A stretch of 64,000 bases of DNA from Clostridiaceae bacterium (GCA_030530095.1 JAUMVO010000002.1:1-64000); one strand, 5' to 3'. Numbered from the stretch's first letter, positions 53,443-62,105 are shown. Notes: generated by a model not told the origin, from the letters alone. Numbers and translations are program-made.

Positions 53443-54471
53443 TCATAATAAAAGCATACAGTCGCCGAATGAGAAAAATCTGTATTCGCTCTCTACGGCG
53501 TGCCTGTAAGCGTCGAGTACTTTTTCACGGTTATAAAAAGCGGAAACGAGCATAATCAATGTGCTCTCGGGCAGATGAAAATTAGTAAGCAGGCCGTCAA
53601 TGCACTTGAATTCGTAACCCGGATAAATGAAAATATTTGTCCAGCCGTCGGCTTCGGTTATCTCACCGTTGAAGGTCGCTACGCTCTCAAGCGTGCGGCA
53701 GCTTGTAGTTCCTACGCTGATTACACGCTTACCCTTTTTCTTGGTATCATTAATAAGGTCTGCCGTCTCTTTGGGAAGATAATAATGCTCCGAATGCATC
53801 TTGTGGTCTTCGATATTTTCAGCCTTTACGGGACGAAACGTGCCTATACCGACGTGAAGCGTAACATAACCGATATTAACGCCTTTTTCGCGTATTTTTT
53901 CAAGTATTTTATCCGTAAAATGAAGTCCCGCAGTAGGCGCTGCCGCAGAGCCTAACTCCTTGGCATAAACGGTCTGATATCTCGACTGATCCTCAAGCTT
54001 TTCGGTTATGTAATGCGGCAGCGGCATCTCGCCGACCTTTTCAAGTACATTAAAGATATTGTTACCATCGTAGCTGAATTTCGCAAGTCTGTTTCCGTTG
54101 TCCAGAACGTCAATGATTTCGGCTTTCAGAATACCGTCGCCGAAAACGAAACGAGTCCCCTGCTTTGCCCTTCTTCCGGGTCCGGTAATAACCTCCCATA
54201 CGTCGTTTTCCTTTTGCGTAAGCATAAGGAATTCAACGCGTGCGCCAGTGTCCTCTTTTATGCCGTAAAGACGCGCGGGAAGTACCTTGGTATCATTTAA
54301 GATAAGGCAATCGCCCGCTTCAAGATAATTGACAATATCGTAAAAGTGTTTATCTTCAATAACGTCGGTTTTTCGGTCTATAACAAGCATTCTCGACGCA
54401 TCACGCGGTTCAATGGGCGTTTGCGCAATACGTTCTTTGGGTAAATCGTAATAAAAATCAGATTTTTTCAT
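53443..54471 (-). CDS. queA: S-adenosylmethionine:tRNA ribosyltransferase-isomerase (QueA)
   Basis: 342-residue enzyme that adds the ribosyl part of SAM to preQ1-tRNA to form epoxyqueuosine. Diagnostic segments are [19 protein letters not shown] at the N-terminus, [26 protein letters not shown] and [26 protein letters not shown] lies before ATG. A -35-like TTGACT with TAACAT 17 bases later (54487-54515, reverse) may be the promoter. It is the first gene of the six-gene reverse run. Confidence 0.95.
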   Translation of the reverse strand: MKKSDFYYDLPKERIAQTPIEPRDASRMLVIDRKTDVIEDKHFYDIVNYLEAGDCLILNDTKVLPARLYGIKEDTGARVEFLMLTQKENDVWEVITGPGRRAKQGTRFVFGDGILKAEIIDVLDNGNRLAKFSYDGNNIFNVLEKVGEMPLPHYITEKLEDQSRYQTVYAKELGSAAAPTAGLHFTDKILEKIREKGVNIGYVTLHVGIGTFRPVKAENIEDHKMHSEHYYLPKETADLINDTKKKGKRVISVGTTSCRTLESVATFNGEITEADGWTNIFIYPGYEFKCIDGLLTNFHLPESTLIMLVSAFYNREKVLDAYRHAVESEYRFFSFGDCMLLL

Positions 54472-54521
54472 AAAAAAACTCCAAAAATGTTATAAAAATA
54501 ACTAAAGGTAGTCAAAAAAAA

Positions 54522-54550
54522 TTGACACACACAATGTATAGTAGTATTAT
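54522..54550 (+). promoter_or_regulatory. Promoter of the asd-dapA-dapB operon
   Basis: A perfect -35 TTGACA (54522-54527), a 17-base spacer and -10 TATTAT (54545-54550). The leader of about 70 bases is too short for a lysine riboswitch or T-box and shows only a small TCCT/AGGA stem. Confidence 0.85.
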
Positions 54551-54629
54551 ATTATAAATATAAAATAATATCAATCTAAAAATTCAAATTTGTCCTCTTT
54601 AGGATAACATTATTCGGAGGTAATTACAA

Positions 54630-55724
54630 GTGGAAAAGAAGTATAACGTAGGTATCATAGGCGCAACGGGTATGGTAGGTCAAAGATTTATCTGCCTGCT
54701 CGCCAATCACCCGTGGTTTAATATAAAAGTCCTTGCCGCAAGTCCGCGTTCGGCAGGTAAGCCGTACTGTGAAGCTGTCGGTGCAAAATGGTGCATGGAC
54801 GTTGACGTTCCCGACAGTGTTAAGGACATAGTTGTAATGAACGCTACCGACGACGTTGAAAAGATTGCTTCGCTCGTTGACTTCGTGTTCTGTGCCGTAG
54901 ATATGAAAAAGGATGAGATTAAGGCTCTCGAGGAAAGATATGCAAAGGCAGAGTGCCCCGTTGTTTCGAACAACAGCGCTCACAGACATACGCCCGACGT
55001 ACCGATGGTGCTTCCCGAGCTTAATCCCGAGCATACGGCAATTATTCCCGAGCAGAGAAAGCGTCTCGGCACAAAGCGCGGCTTTATCGCAGTTAAGCCT
55101 AACTGCTCGCTTCAGGGCTATGTCCCCGCTCTCTTCCCCGTTGACAAGGCAGGCTATACCGTAAAGGACGTTCTCGTTTGCACGTATCAGGCTATATCCG
55201 GTGCAGGAAAGACCTTTGAAACATGGCCCGAAATGGTTGATAACGTAATCCCCTTTATAGGCGGCGAGGAAGAAAAGAGTGAAAAGGAACCGCTTAAAAT
55301 CTGGGGTTCAATTAACGGCTCCGTTATAGAGGATTCGACAAGACCTAACTTTACCGCACAGTGCCTCAGAGTTCCCGTTTCAAACGGCCATATGGGCGCG
55401 GTATTCGTAAGATTTGAGGACGGCAAAAAGCCGACAAAGGACGAGATGCTCAAAATCTGGCAGGAATACAAGGGCGCTCCGCAGAAGCTCGGTCTTCCCT
55501 CAGCTCCCAAGCAGTTCCTCAATTACTTCACCGAGGACAATATGCCTCAGACCAAGCTTAACCGCAATCTTGAAAACGGTATGGCTATTTCGATAGGCAG
55601 ACTCCGTGAAGACACTCAGTTTGATTATAAATTCGTATGCCTTTCGCACAACACGCTTCGCGGCGCAGCTGGCGGTGCAGTTCTTCTCGCTGAATTGCTC
55701 TGTGCAGAAGGTTATATGGATTAA
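54630..55724 (+). CDS. asd: Aspartate-semialdehyde dehydrogenase (archaeal/fungal-type)
   Basis: 364-residue NADP-dependent reductase of aspartyl phosphate. GTG at 54630 follows CGGAGG by nine bases. The NADP motif VGIIGATGMVGQRF is present, with the active-site Cys in AVKPNCSLQGY and VSNGHMGAVF carrying a catalytic His. The overall pattern, with EDSTRPNFTAQCLRVPV, fits the longer archaeal/fungal group rather than the classic bacterial group. It supplies aspartate semialdehyde to dapA 15 bases downstream. Confidence 0.93.
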   Translation: MEKKYNVGIIGATGMVGQRFICLLANHPWFNIKVLAASPRSAGKPYCEAVGAKWCMDVDVPDSVKDIVVMNATDDVEKIASLVDFVFCAVDMKKDEIKALEERYAKAECPVVSNNSAHRHTPDVPMVLPELNPEHTAIIPEQRKRLGTKRGFIAVKPNCSLQGYVPALFPVDKAGYTVKDVLVCTYQAISGAGKTFETWPEMVDNVIPFIGGEEEKSEKEPLKIWGSINGSVIEDSTRPNFTAQCLRVPVSNGHMGAVFVRFEDGKKPTKDEMLKIWQEYKGAPQKLGLPSAPKQFLNYFTEDNMPQTKLNRNLENGMAISIGRLREDTQFDYKFVCLSHNTLRGAAGGAVLLAELLCAEGYMD

Positions 55725-55739
55725 TTTGGAGGTAATGAT

Positions 55740-56627
55740 ATGAAGAAACCTATTTTTACTGGTGCCGGCGTTGCGATAGTAACTCCCTTCACCGAGGACA
55801 ACGAAATTAATTACCCCGTATTAAAGGATTTAATCGAGTTCCAGATTAAAAACGGTACAGACGCGATTATTATCTGCGGCACTACCGGCGAGGGCGCAAC
55901 ACTTGAACACGACGAGCACGTTGAAGCCATCCGCTTTACCGTCGAGACCGTAGCGGGCAGAATTCCCGTTATCGCTTCGACCGGTTCAAATGATACCGAG
56001 TATTCGTTAAAGCTCTCACTTGCGGCTCAGGAGGTCGGCGCTGACGCTCTCCTGCTTATCACGCCTTATTACAACAAGGCTTCACAGCAGGGACTTATAA
56101 AGCACTTCACATACGTTGCAGACAGAGTGAATATTCCGATAATTCTTTACAACGTTCCGTCGAGAACGGGTTGTGAAATCAAACCCGAAACGTACGCCGA
56201 GCTTTGCAAGCACCCGATGATTTACGGTACTAAGGAAGCTACCGGCAATCTCTCGGCAATAGCTAAGACTATTTCGCTTTGCGACAGCGATTTCGCGGTT
56301 TATTCGGGCAACGACGACCAGATTACAGCTATAGCATCTCTGGGCGGTCTGGGCGTTATTTCGGTTCTTTCCAATATCTGCCCGAAGGTTGCTCACGATA
56401 TCGCTCAGTATGCGGTTGACGGCGACTTCAAAAAGAGTGCGGAGCTTCAGCTTAAATATCTTGAGCTCTGCGACGATATGTTTATGGACGTTAACCCGAT
56501 TCCCGTTAAGATGGCGATGAATATGATGGGTATGAACGTCGGTGGTTTACGTCTTCCGCTTTGCGAAATGAACGAAGCAAACACCGCCAAGCTCAAAGCG
56601 GTACTTAAAAAATACGAGTTAATCTGA
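55740..56627 (+). CDS. dapA: 4-hydroxy-tetrahydrodipicolinate synthase
   Basis: 295-residue TIM-barrel aldolase condensing pyruvate with aspartate semialdehyde. GTTGEGATL with the catalytic Thr pair, LYNVPSRTGCE with the Tyr, and IYGTKEATGN with the Schiff-base Lys are all visible. TGGAGG lies before ATG. Its product goes to DapB, encoded 22 bases downstream, for lysine, diaminopimelate (cell wall) and, in spore formers, dipicolinate. Confidence 0.96.
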   Translation: MKKPIFTGAGVAIVTPFTEDNEINYPVLKDLIEFQIKNGTDAIIICGTTGEGATLEHDEHVEAIRFTVETVAGRIPVIASTGSNDTEYSLKLSLAAQEVGADALLLITPYYNKASQQGLIKHFTYVADRVNIPIILYNVPSRTGCEIKPETYAELCKHPMIYGTKEATGNLSAIAKTISLCDSDFAVYSGNDDQITAIASLGGLGVISVLSNICPKVAHDIAQYAVDGDFKKSAELQLKYLELCDDMFMDVNPIPVKMAMNMMGMNVGGLRLPLCEMNEANTAKLKAVLKKYELI

Positions 56628-56649
56628 ATTTGATTTAGGATGTGAAAAT

Positions 56650-57402
56650 ATGACAAGGCTTATTTTAAGCGGCTGTTTCGGAACTATGGGTAAGGTCATC
56701 ACTCGTTGCGTTGAAAAGAGCGATGACTGTGAAATTGTTGCCGGAGTTGATATTAACGAGGGCAGCGCCTCCTACCCTGTCTATAAATCATTTGATGCTG
56801 TAACCGAAAAAGCCGATGCCGTCATTGATTTTTCGCATCCTTCAGTTTTAAGCTCGCTGCTTGCGTTCTGCAAGGTAAATAAGTATCCGGTTGTAATAGC
56901 TACAACCGGTTTAAGCGATGCACAAAAGGCTGAAATAGAAGAAGCGGGAAAGGAAATCCCCGTTTTCTTCTCAGCAAATATGTCAATAGGAGTTAATCTT
57001 ATAAGCGAGCTTGCTGCTAAGGCGGCAAAGGTGCTTGAGGGCTCTTTTGATATCGAAATTGTAGAGGCTCATCATAATCAGAAAATTGACGCTCCGTCGG
57101 GTACGGCGCTTATGCTTGCGGATTCAATTAACAATGCGCTTGAAACCAAGGCGCATTACGAATACGACCGCCACTCAAAGCGTATGAAACGCGAAAAGGA
57201 CGAGATCGGTATTCACTCCGTTCGCGGCGGCACAATAGTCGGCGAGCACGAGGTTATATTTGCGGGACTTGACGAGGTTATCAAAATCAGCCATTCCGCA
57301 AGAAGCAAGGACCTGTTTGCCGTAGGTGCAATTAACGCAGCAATATTCATTAACGGCAAGGTCCCGAAGCTTTATTCGATGAAGGATTTGATAGATCAGT
57401 AA
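56650..57402 (+). CDS. dapB: 4-hydroxy-tetrahydrodipicolinate reductase
   Basis: 250-residue NAD(P)H-dependent reductase. The N-terminal LSGCFGTMGKVI is the nucleotide-binding loop. The catalytic segment EAHHNQKIDAPSGTAL with the His pair and Lys is intact, and IHSVRGGTIVGEHEV follows. It takes the DapA product toward diaminopimelate. An ACT-domain gene lies 12 bases downstream. Confidence 0.96.
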   Translation: MTRLILSGCFGTMGKVITRCVEKSDDCEIVAGVDINEGSASYPVYKSFDAVTEKADAVIDFSHPSVLSSLLAFCKVNKYPVVIATTGLSDAQKAEIEEAGKEIPVFFSANMSIGVNLISELAAKAAKVLEGSFDIEIVEAHHNQKIDAPSGTALMLADSINNALETKAHYEYDRHSKRMKREKDEIGIHSVRGGTIVGEHEVIFAGLDEVIKISHSARSKDLFAVGAINAAIFINGKVPKLYSMKDLIDQ

Positions 57403-57414
57403 AGGAAGATTAAT

Positions 57415-57873
57415 ATGAGCATAATTGAAAATATCAGCGTAGTTGAGGACGTTACCCTCGTTTCGTTAAAGGATTCCCCTGCCGATATCTGTCTTATTTC
57501 AAGCATTTTTCAGATGATTGCCGACGCAGGTATTGACGTCGATATGATTTCCCAGACTCCGCATCACTCGAAAATGCCTGACCTGTCGTTTACAATTTCC
57601 GATGACGACTTCTCAAAGATACTTGAAATTATGGCGCAGCTAAGGCAGCTTAATCCTGACCTTAAGCTCACTATACAGAACGGCAACTGTAAGATTTCCG
57701 TTTTCGGAGAAGGTATGAAGGGCACTCCCGGCGTTGCCGTAAAGGTGTTCAATGCGCTTAATAAGGCGAATGCGGATATAATTATGATTACAACGAGCGA
57801 GGTTGATATTTCGATGCTTGTGTCAAAGCACGATCTTGACGCCGTGCTTGAATGCTTAAATGAAATACAGTAA
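57415..57873 (+). CDS. Standalone ACT-domain protein (aspartokinase-regulator-like)
   Basis: 152-residue protein made only of two ACT-type units: the first from VEDVTLVSLKDSPADICL (residues about 9-70), the second around KISVFGEGMKGTPGVAVKVF (about 92-150). The second unit, including the DIIMITTSEVDISMLV segment, closely resembles the C-terminal ACT part of aspartokinase, but no kinase domain is present. ACT units bind amino acids such as lysine or threonine. Its place at the end of asd-dapA-dapB suggests a lysine-sensing regulatory subunit for aspartokinase or this pathway; that is inference. Confidence 0.82.
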   Translation: MSIIENISVVEDVTLVSLKDSPADICLISSIFQMIADAGIDVDMISQTPHHSKMPDLSFTISDDDFSKILEIMAQLRQLNPDLKLTIQNGNCKISVFGEGMKGTPGVAVKVFNALNKANADIIMITTSEVDISMLVSKHDLDAVLECLNEIQ

Positions 57874-57888
57874 ACGCATAAAAAATAT

Positions 57889-57911
57889 AACCGAGGCTTA
57901 AAGCCTCGGTT
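57889..57911. terminator. Bidirectional intrinsic terminator
   Basis: A 10-bp perfect stem (AACCGAGGCT / AGCCTCGGTT) with a TAA loop, T-rich on the right and A-rich on the left. It ends the lysine operon and the convergent XRE gene. Confidence 0.9.
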
Positions 57912-57914
57912 CTT

Positions 57915-58514
57915 TTATTTTGTCTTATGCCGCATTATAAACCAGATAATCACCATCGCCTGAAATACACCGCACGGAATTAAGAAATAAAGCATTTTGC
58001 TTCCGTCAATAAACTGAACTCCGTAAAACGTCAGAACAAGCGAAAGGAATACGCTCCAGATTATTCCGCTGACGCTCAGCGCTCTGTGTATCAGCTTATA
58101 CCATATACAGCTGAAAACGGTAAGAACGATAAACGTGGGAATAAGCGCGTAAATAAATATAAGCCACGTCTTAGGTATGTCCCAGGGAAGCATCTGCAAA
58201 AGGAAGAATATCATTCCTGCACTCAGCCAACAGATACCGACCGACAGAACGGTTATAAAGTTCTTTCTGTTCTTTCTCTTTCCTATTGCAACGGGCTTTG
58301 AAGGCGTAGTCAGGTCGTTGACGGTTATACCGAAATGCTCGGCAAGTTGATACAGCACGTAAGCGTCGGGTATTCCTTCTCCCCTCTCCCATTTGGAAAC
58401 GGACTTATCGGAATAGTTAAGAAGCTCGGCAAGCTCGCTCTGGGTTATACCCTCGGAGTTTCTGTAATATGCAATTTTTTCAGCTACAAGCTCTCTGAAT
58501 TCCTGCTCGGTCAT
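57915..58514 (-). CDS. XRE-family regulator with a membrane-spanning C-terminus
   Basis: 199-residue protein. The N-terminal helix-turn-helix (about 6-60) includes GITQSELAELLNYSDKSVSKWERGE, cited by position only beyond this, and a typical IPDAYVLYQLAEHFGI. The linker KRKNRKN leads into four hydrophobic segments from about 85 to 190. Membrane-bound XRE proteins often sense envelope or small-molecule signals and control a neighbouring gene. The divergent hemolysin III gene and the repeats between them are the likely target. AAGGTGAG precedes ATG. Confidence 0.85.
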   Translation of the reverse strand: MTEQEFRELVAEKIAYYRNSEGITQSELAELLNYSDKSVSKWERGEGIPDAYVLYQLAEHFGITVNDLTTPSKPVAIGKRKNRKNFITVLSVGICWLSAGMIFFLLQMLPWDIPKTWLIFIYALIPTFIVLTVFSCIWYKLIHRALSVSGIIWSVFLSLVLTFYGVQFIDGSKMLYFLIPCGVFQAMVIIWFIMRHKTK

Positions 58515-58542
58515 ACTATCTCACCTTCTTTTGTCAAAAAAT

Positions 58543-58571
58543 ATAATACTACAAGCAAAGGATATTTTCAA
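58543..58571 (-). promoter_or_regulatory. Promoter of the XRE regulator gene
   Basis: Reverse-strand -35 TTGAAA (58566-58571), a 17-base spacer and -10 TATTAT (58543-58548), about 30 bases before the ATG. Confidence 0.75.
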
Positions 58572-58596
58572 GCCCGAAATCCTTGATATTACGGCA

Positions 58597-58666
58597 ACTC
58601 TACTCACGGTAGAGTGCTTTTTTACATCAGTAGAGTGACTTCTCAAAGCGTAGGTTGATATTATAC
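58597..58666 (+). promoter_or_regulatory. Three GTAGAGT repeats overlapping the hemolysin III promoter
   Basis: ACTCTAC (58597-58603) and GTAGAGT (58609-58615) form a perfect inverted pair. A further direct copy GTAGAGT lies at 58630-58636, exactly 21 bases after the second, about two helical turns. The third copy overlaps a -35-like GTGACT (58635-58640), with TATTAT at 58659-58664. This is a likely operator between the divergent XRE and hemolysin III genes. AGCAAAGGAT is also repeated, at 58554-58563 and 58667-58676. Confidence 0.65.
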
Positions 58667-58701
58667 AGCAAAGGATTTACACTGATATGCGAGGTGATAA
58701 T

Positions 58702-59385
58702 ATGTCAAGGACAAAGCTTGCGGACAGACAGCTTCCGCGTTACACACGCGGCGAGGAAATCGCCAATATGGTAACTCATATCGTAGGCGGCGGTCTCGGC
58801 GTAATTTCATTGGGACTCTGTATTGCGTTTTCAATAGTAAAGCGCAACTGGTGGGGACTTGTAGGCGGTATAATATATTCGGTTATGATGATATTCCTCT
58901 ATACCATGTCGAGCGTTTATCACGGACTTGTAAGCGAAAAGCCGAAAAAGGTTATGCAGGTTCTTGACCACTGCTCGATATTCGCGCTTATTTTAGGCAC
59001 TTACGTACCGATTATGATAACGGGAATAAGGGCACAGAGTACGCTTCTGTTTGTAATTCTGAGTATTATTCTTATAGCCGGCACCGCCGTCAGCGTAACC
59101 TTCACGGCTATTGATTTCAAGAAATATGCCGTTGTATCTATGACGGGTTATTTTGCCATCGGCTGGGCTGCCCTGCTCGCATTAAAGCCGCTGTACCATC
59201 AGTTCGGATTGGAAATGATAACCTGGCTGGTTGCGGGCGGTCTTGCGTACACGCTCGGAATAATATTTTTCGCGCTGGGCAGAAAAAAAGAATACTTCCA
59301 CATGATTTTCCATCTGTTCATACTCGCGGGAAGCATTCTTCATTTTATTGCAATTTTCAAATTCTGTATTCTCGGATTTAATTAA
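58702..59385 (+). CDS. Hemolysin III family membrane protein (YqfA/PAQR-like)
   Basis: 227-residue protein with seven hydrophobic segments. ATG at 58702 is chosen because GAGGTG lies six bases upstream. Family landmarks are EEIANMVTHIVGGGLG at the start, SSVYHGLVSEKP with VLDHCSIFALI, and YFHMIFHLFILAGSILHF near the end, with conserved His/Asp residues that in PAQR proteins bind zinc. Despite the name, haemolytic activity is not established; many members may regulate membrane lipids. The gene lies divergent from an XRE regulator and probably under its control. Its end overlaps the convergent AbrB-type gene by four bases. Confidence 0.87.
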   Translation: MSRTKLADRQLPRYTRGEEIANMVTHIVGGGLGVISLGLCIAFSIVKRNWWGLVGGIIYSVMMIFLYTMSSVYHGLVSEKPKKVMQVLDHCSIFALILGTYVPIMITGIRAQSTLLFVILSIILIAGTAVSVTFTAIDFKKYAVVSMTGYFAIGWAALLALKPLYHQFGLEMITWLVAGGLAYTLGIIFFALGRKKEYFHMIFHLFILAGSILHFIAIFKFCILGFN

Positions 59386-59642
59386 AGAGTATTCTTCGCT
59401 CTGTCAGCCATATCGGCAATACAGTCCTCGCAGATTTTGACGCCGTGATAATCGACGAGATTATCGACGTTGTGGCAGAAAATACAGCCCGGCTGATACT
59501 TCTTGAGAACGACCATATCGTTCTCGGTAAAGATTTCAACCGCAGAACCCTCTTCGGTGAGATTAAGGACCTTTCTTATCTCCATGGGAAGTACTATTCT
59601 TCCCATTTTATCTATGATTTTTACAAAACCCGTTGATTTCAT
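59382..59642 (-). CDS. AbrB/SpoVT-type DNA-binding protein with a C-terminal Cys4 motif
   Basis: 86-residue protein starting at ATG 59642, with AGAGGTAA upstream. The N-terminal swapped-hairpin domain is typical: FVKIIDKMGRIVLPMEIRK (about 6-24) and SAVEIFTENDMVVLKKY. The second part holds two Cys pairs, C53-x2-C56 and C71-x2-C74, so a small zinc-binding module is likely. AbrB-type proteins are dimeric transition-state regulators. A longer upstream frame is rejected because it crosses the promoter. It is expressed from a near-perfect promoter. Confidence 0.87.
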   Translation of the reverse strand: MKSTGFVKIIDKMGRIVLPMEIRKVLNLTEEGSAVEIFTENDMVVLKKYQPGCIFCHNVDNLVDYHGVKICEDCIADMADRAKNTL

Positions 59643-59666
59643 ACAATTACCTCTTTTCTGCGACAT

Positions 59667-59695
59667 ATTATAGCAATTACTAACAAAATTGTCAA
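59667..59695 (-). promoter_or_regulatory. Consensus sigma-A promoter of the AbrB-type gene
   Basis: Reverse strand TTGACA (59690-59695), 17 bases, TATAAT (59667-59672): both hexamers match consensus exactly, the strongest promoter found in the window. Such strength in a regulator gene suggests a repressor controls it, possibly the product itself. Confidence 0.9.
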
Positions 59696-59709
59696 TAAAT
59701 ACCAAAAAA

Positions 59710-59741
59710 ATTACGGTGTACAGATTATTGTACACCGTAAT
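59710..59741 (-). terminator. Terminator of the pgk-tpiA-gpmI operon
   Basis: A 13-bp perfect stem (ATTACGGTGTACA / TGTACACCGTAAT) with a six-base loop, followed on the reverse strand by seven T residues. It lies 16 bases after the gpmI stop. Confidence 0.92.
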
Positions 59742-59757
59742 TGATTTATATAGGTAA

Positions 59758-61296
59758 TTATCTCTCAATAAGAGAAACGCCGGTCATTTCCGCAGGCTTT
59801 TCAATGCCCATTATTTCAAGCATTGTCGGTGAAAGGTCGCAGAGTCTGCCGCCCTCCGCCTTAAGTCTGAAATCGTTACCGTAACCGGCTACAATAAGCG
59901 GAACGGGGTTGGTCGTATGAGCGGTGAACGGCGAACCGTCGTCCTCATACATCTTGTCGGCGTTGCCGTGGTCGGCGGTAATAAGAATTACGCCGTCCAT
60001 ATCCATAACCGCGTCATAAAGCTTGCCGACGCACTCGTCAACGGTTTCAACAGCCTTTACAGCCGCGTCAAAGATGCCCGTATGGCCGACCATATCGCAG
60101 TTGGCGTAGTTAAGGATAACCATATCGTACTTGCCGCTGCGAATTCTCGCGCACGCCTCGTCGCAAACCTCGTAAGCGCTCATTTCGGGCTTGAGGTCGA
60201 AGGTTGAAATCTTCGGCGAGTCAATAAGCACTCTGTCCTCGCCTTCATAAACCTTTTCCTCACCGCCGTTATAAAAGAACGTAACGTGAGCGTACTTCTG
60301 AGTTTCGGCTATTCTGAGCTGCTTAAGTCCGTTCCTGGAGATAATCTCGCCCATGGTATTGGTAAGCGCCTCAGGCTTGAATGCAACGTCAACGTTGGGC
60401 ATAGTCGCGTCGTACTGAGTCATGCAGACATAGTAAAGCGGGAAATAAGTTCTCTCAAAGCCGTTGAAATCGGGATCAACGAAGGTTCTTGTAATTTCTC
60501 TGGCTCTGTCGGGACGGAAATTGAAGAAGATAACCGAATCGTCTGCTTTTATGCTGTCGGTATTGTTGATAACCGTCGGCATTACGAATTCGTCGGTAAG
60601 ATACTTGCCGTCCTCGTCAATAGTCTCATAGGACTTCTTAACGGCCTCAACAGCAGAATCCGAGTGAATACCCTCGCCGTTTACCATTGCGTTATAAGCC
60701 TTGCCGACTCTGTCCCAGATGTTGTCACGGTCCATAGCGTAAAATCTGCCCATAACGGTTGCGATTTTGCCTACGCCGATTTCCTTCATCTTAGCTTCAA
60801 GCTCTTCAAGATACTCAACACCCGATGCGGGAGGTACGTCACGTCCGTCAAGCAGAGCGTGAACGTAAACCTTATCGAGTCCGTTTTTCTTGGCAAGCTC
60901 AAGAAGTCCGTACAAATGAGTATTGTGGCTGTGAACGCCGCCGTCGGAAACAAGTCCGATAAGATGGAATGCGGAATTGTTCTTCTTGCAGTTTTCGATA
61001 GCCTTTACAAAGGCTTCCTTTTCGAAGAAATCGCCGTCCTGAATGGACTTGGTAATTCTGGTAAGCTCCTGATATACAACGCGTCCCGCGCCGATATTGG
61101 TGTGGCCTACCTCAGAGTTGCCCATCTGACCGTCGGGAAGACCGACGTCCATGCCGGAAGCACCGATATATGTCATCGGATATTCAGCCATAAGAGCGTC
61201 AAGACGGGGTGTGTTAGCGGCCTTTATGGCATTACCGTACTCTGACGGATTGTAGCCGAAACCGTCCATTATACATAAAACAACAGGTCTTTTCAT
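59758..61296 (-). CDS. gpmI: 2,3-bisphosphoglycerate-independent phosphoglycerate mutase
   Basis: 512-residue two-metal enzyme interconverting 3- and 2-phosphoglycerate. N-terminal metal motif LCIMDGFGYNPSEYGN; the phosphorylated Ser is in GQMGNSEVGHTNIG; ALLDGRDVPP and ITADHGNADKM carry further metal ligands. GGGTGAAAG precedes ATG. It follows tpiA by 18 bases and closes the glycolytic set. Confidence 0.96.
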   Translation of the reverse strand: MKRPVVLCIMDGFGYNPSEYGNAIKAANTPRLDALMAEYPMTYIGASGMDVGLPDGQMGNSEVGHTNIGAGRVVYQELTRITKSIQDGDFFEKEAFVKAIENCKKNNSAFHLIGLVSDGGVHSHNTHLYGLLELAKKNGLDKVYVHALLDGRDVPPASGVEYLEELEAKMKEIGVGKIATVMGRFYAMDRDNIWDRVGKAYNAMVNGEGIHSDSAVEAVKKSYETIDEDGKYLTDEFVMPTVINNTDSIKADDSVIFFNFRPDRAREITRTFVDPDFNGFERTYFPLYYVCMTQYDATMPNVDVAFKPEALTNTMGEIISRNGLKQLRIAETQKYAHVTFFYNGGEEKVYEGEDRVLIDSPKISTFDLKPEMSAYEVCDEACARIRSGKYDMVILNYANCDMVGHTGIFDAAVKAVETVDECVGKLYDAVMDMDGVILITADHGNADKMYEDDGSPFTAHTTNPVPLIVAGYGNDFRLKAEGGRLCDLSPTMLEIMGIEKPAEMTGVSLIER

Positions 61297-61314
61297 TCTT
61301 TCACCCTACCCTGC

Positions 61315-62082
61315 TTATTTTGAAGCAGCCTTTACGATGATTGAGAAATCCTCCGCCTTAAGCGAAGCGCCGCCGATAAGACCGCCGTCAACGTTAACCT
61401 TTGAAACAAGCTCGTCGGCATTCTTGGCGTTCATTGAGCCGCCGTACTGAATGGTAACGGTCTCGGCTACGTCTGCGCCGTAAGCTTCTGCGATAGCGGC
61501 ACGGCAGAAACCGTTGCCCTCGTCAGCCTGATCGGCAGTAGCGGTAACGCCGGTACCGATTGCCCATACGGGCTCATAAGCGATAATTATGTTCTTAAGC
61601 TGATCGGCGGTTACGTTTGTAAGAGCCATCTTTGTCTGATACTTAAGAAGCGTTTCGGTATAGCCAAGCTCTCTCTGCTCAAGAGTTTCGCCGACACATA
61701 CGATCGCCTTAAGACCTGCGTTAACGGCAGCAAGTGTGCGGAGGTTAACGGTCTGGTCAGTCTCTGCAAAGTACTGTCTTCTCTCGGAGTGTCCGATTAC
61801 AACGTATTCAACGCCTGCTTCCTTAAGCATATCGGCCGAAATCTCGCCGGTATAAGCGCCAGATGCCTTGAAGTGCACGTTCTCAGCGCCGATTTTTATG
61901 TTCGAGCCCTTGGCTGCCTCAACGGCTGCGGGGATATCAATTGCAGGTACGCAAAGCACTACGTCGCAGTCAGCGTCTGCTACGAGAGGCTTCATAGCTT
62001 CGATAAGAGCCTTAGCCTGTGAAGGTGTGTTGTTCATTTTCCAGTTACCTGCGATAACTGCACGTCTGAGTTCTTTTTTCAT
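61315..62082 (-). CDS. tpiA: Triosephosphate isomerase
   Basis: 255-residue TIM barrel interconverting dihydroxyacetone phosphate and glyceraldehyde-3-phosphate. AGNWKMNNTP with catalytic Lys, VIGHSERRQYF with catalytic His, and AYEPVWAIGTG with catalytic Glu, then YGGSMN for phosphate binding, are all intact. AAGGAG precedes ATG. A hairpin separates it from pgk. Confidence 0.97.
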   Translation of the reverse strand: MKKELRRAVIAGNWKMNNTPSQAKALIEAMKPLVADADCDVVLCVPAIDIPAAVEAAKGSNIKIGAENVHFKASGAYTGEISADMLKEAGVEYVVIGHSERRQYFAETDQTVNLRTLAAVNAGLKAIVCVGETLEQRELGYTETLLKYQTKMALTNVTADQLKNIIIAYEPVWAIGTGVTATADQADEGNGFCRAAIAEAYGADVAETVTIQYGGSMNAKNADELVSKVNVDGGLIGGASLKAEDFSIIVKAASK

Positions 62083-62105
62083 AATTCAAATCTCCTTATC
62101 ATAGT

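Noticed and set aside
54551-54629. Lysine riboswitch or T-box before asd
   Set aside because: The leader is only about 70-80 bases and lacks the needed helices and T-box sequence.
60286-61245. A 319-codon open frame on the forward strand
   Set aside because: It lies fully antisense to gpmI, whose active-site motifs are intact, and has no ribosome binding site or recognisable domain.
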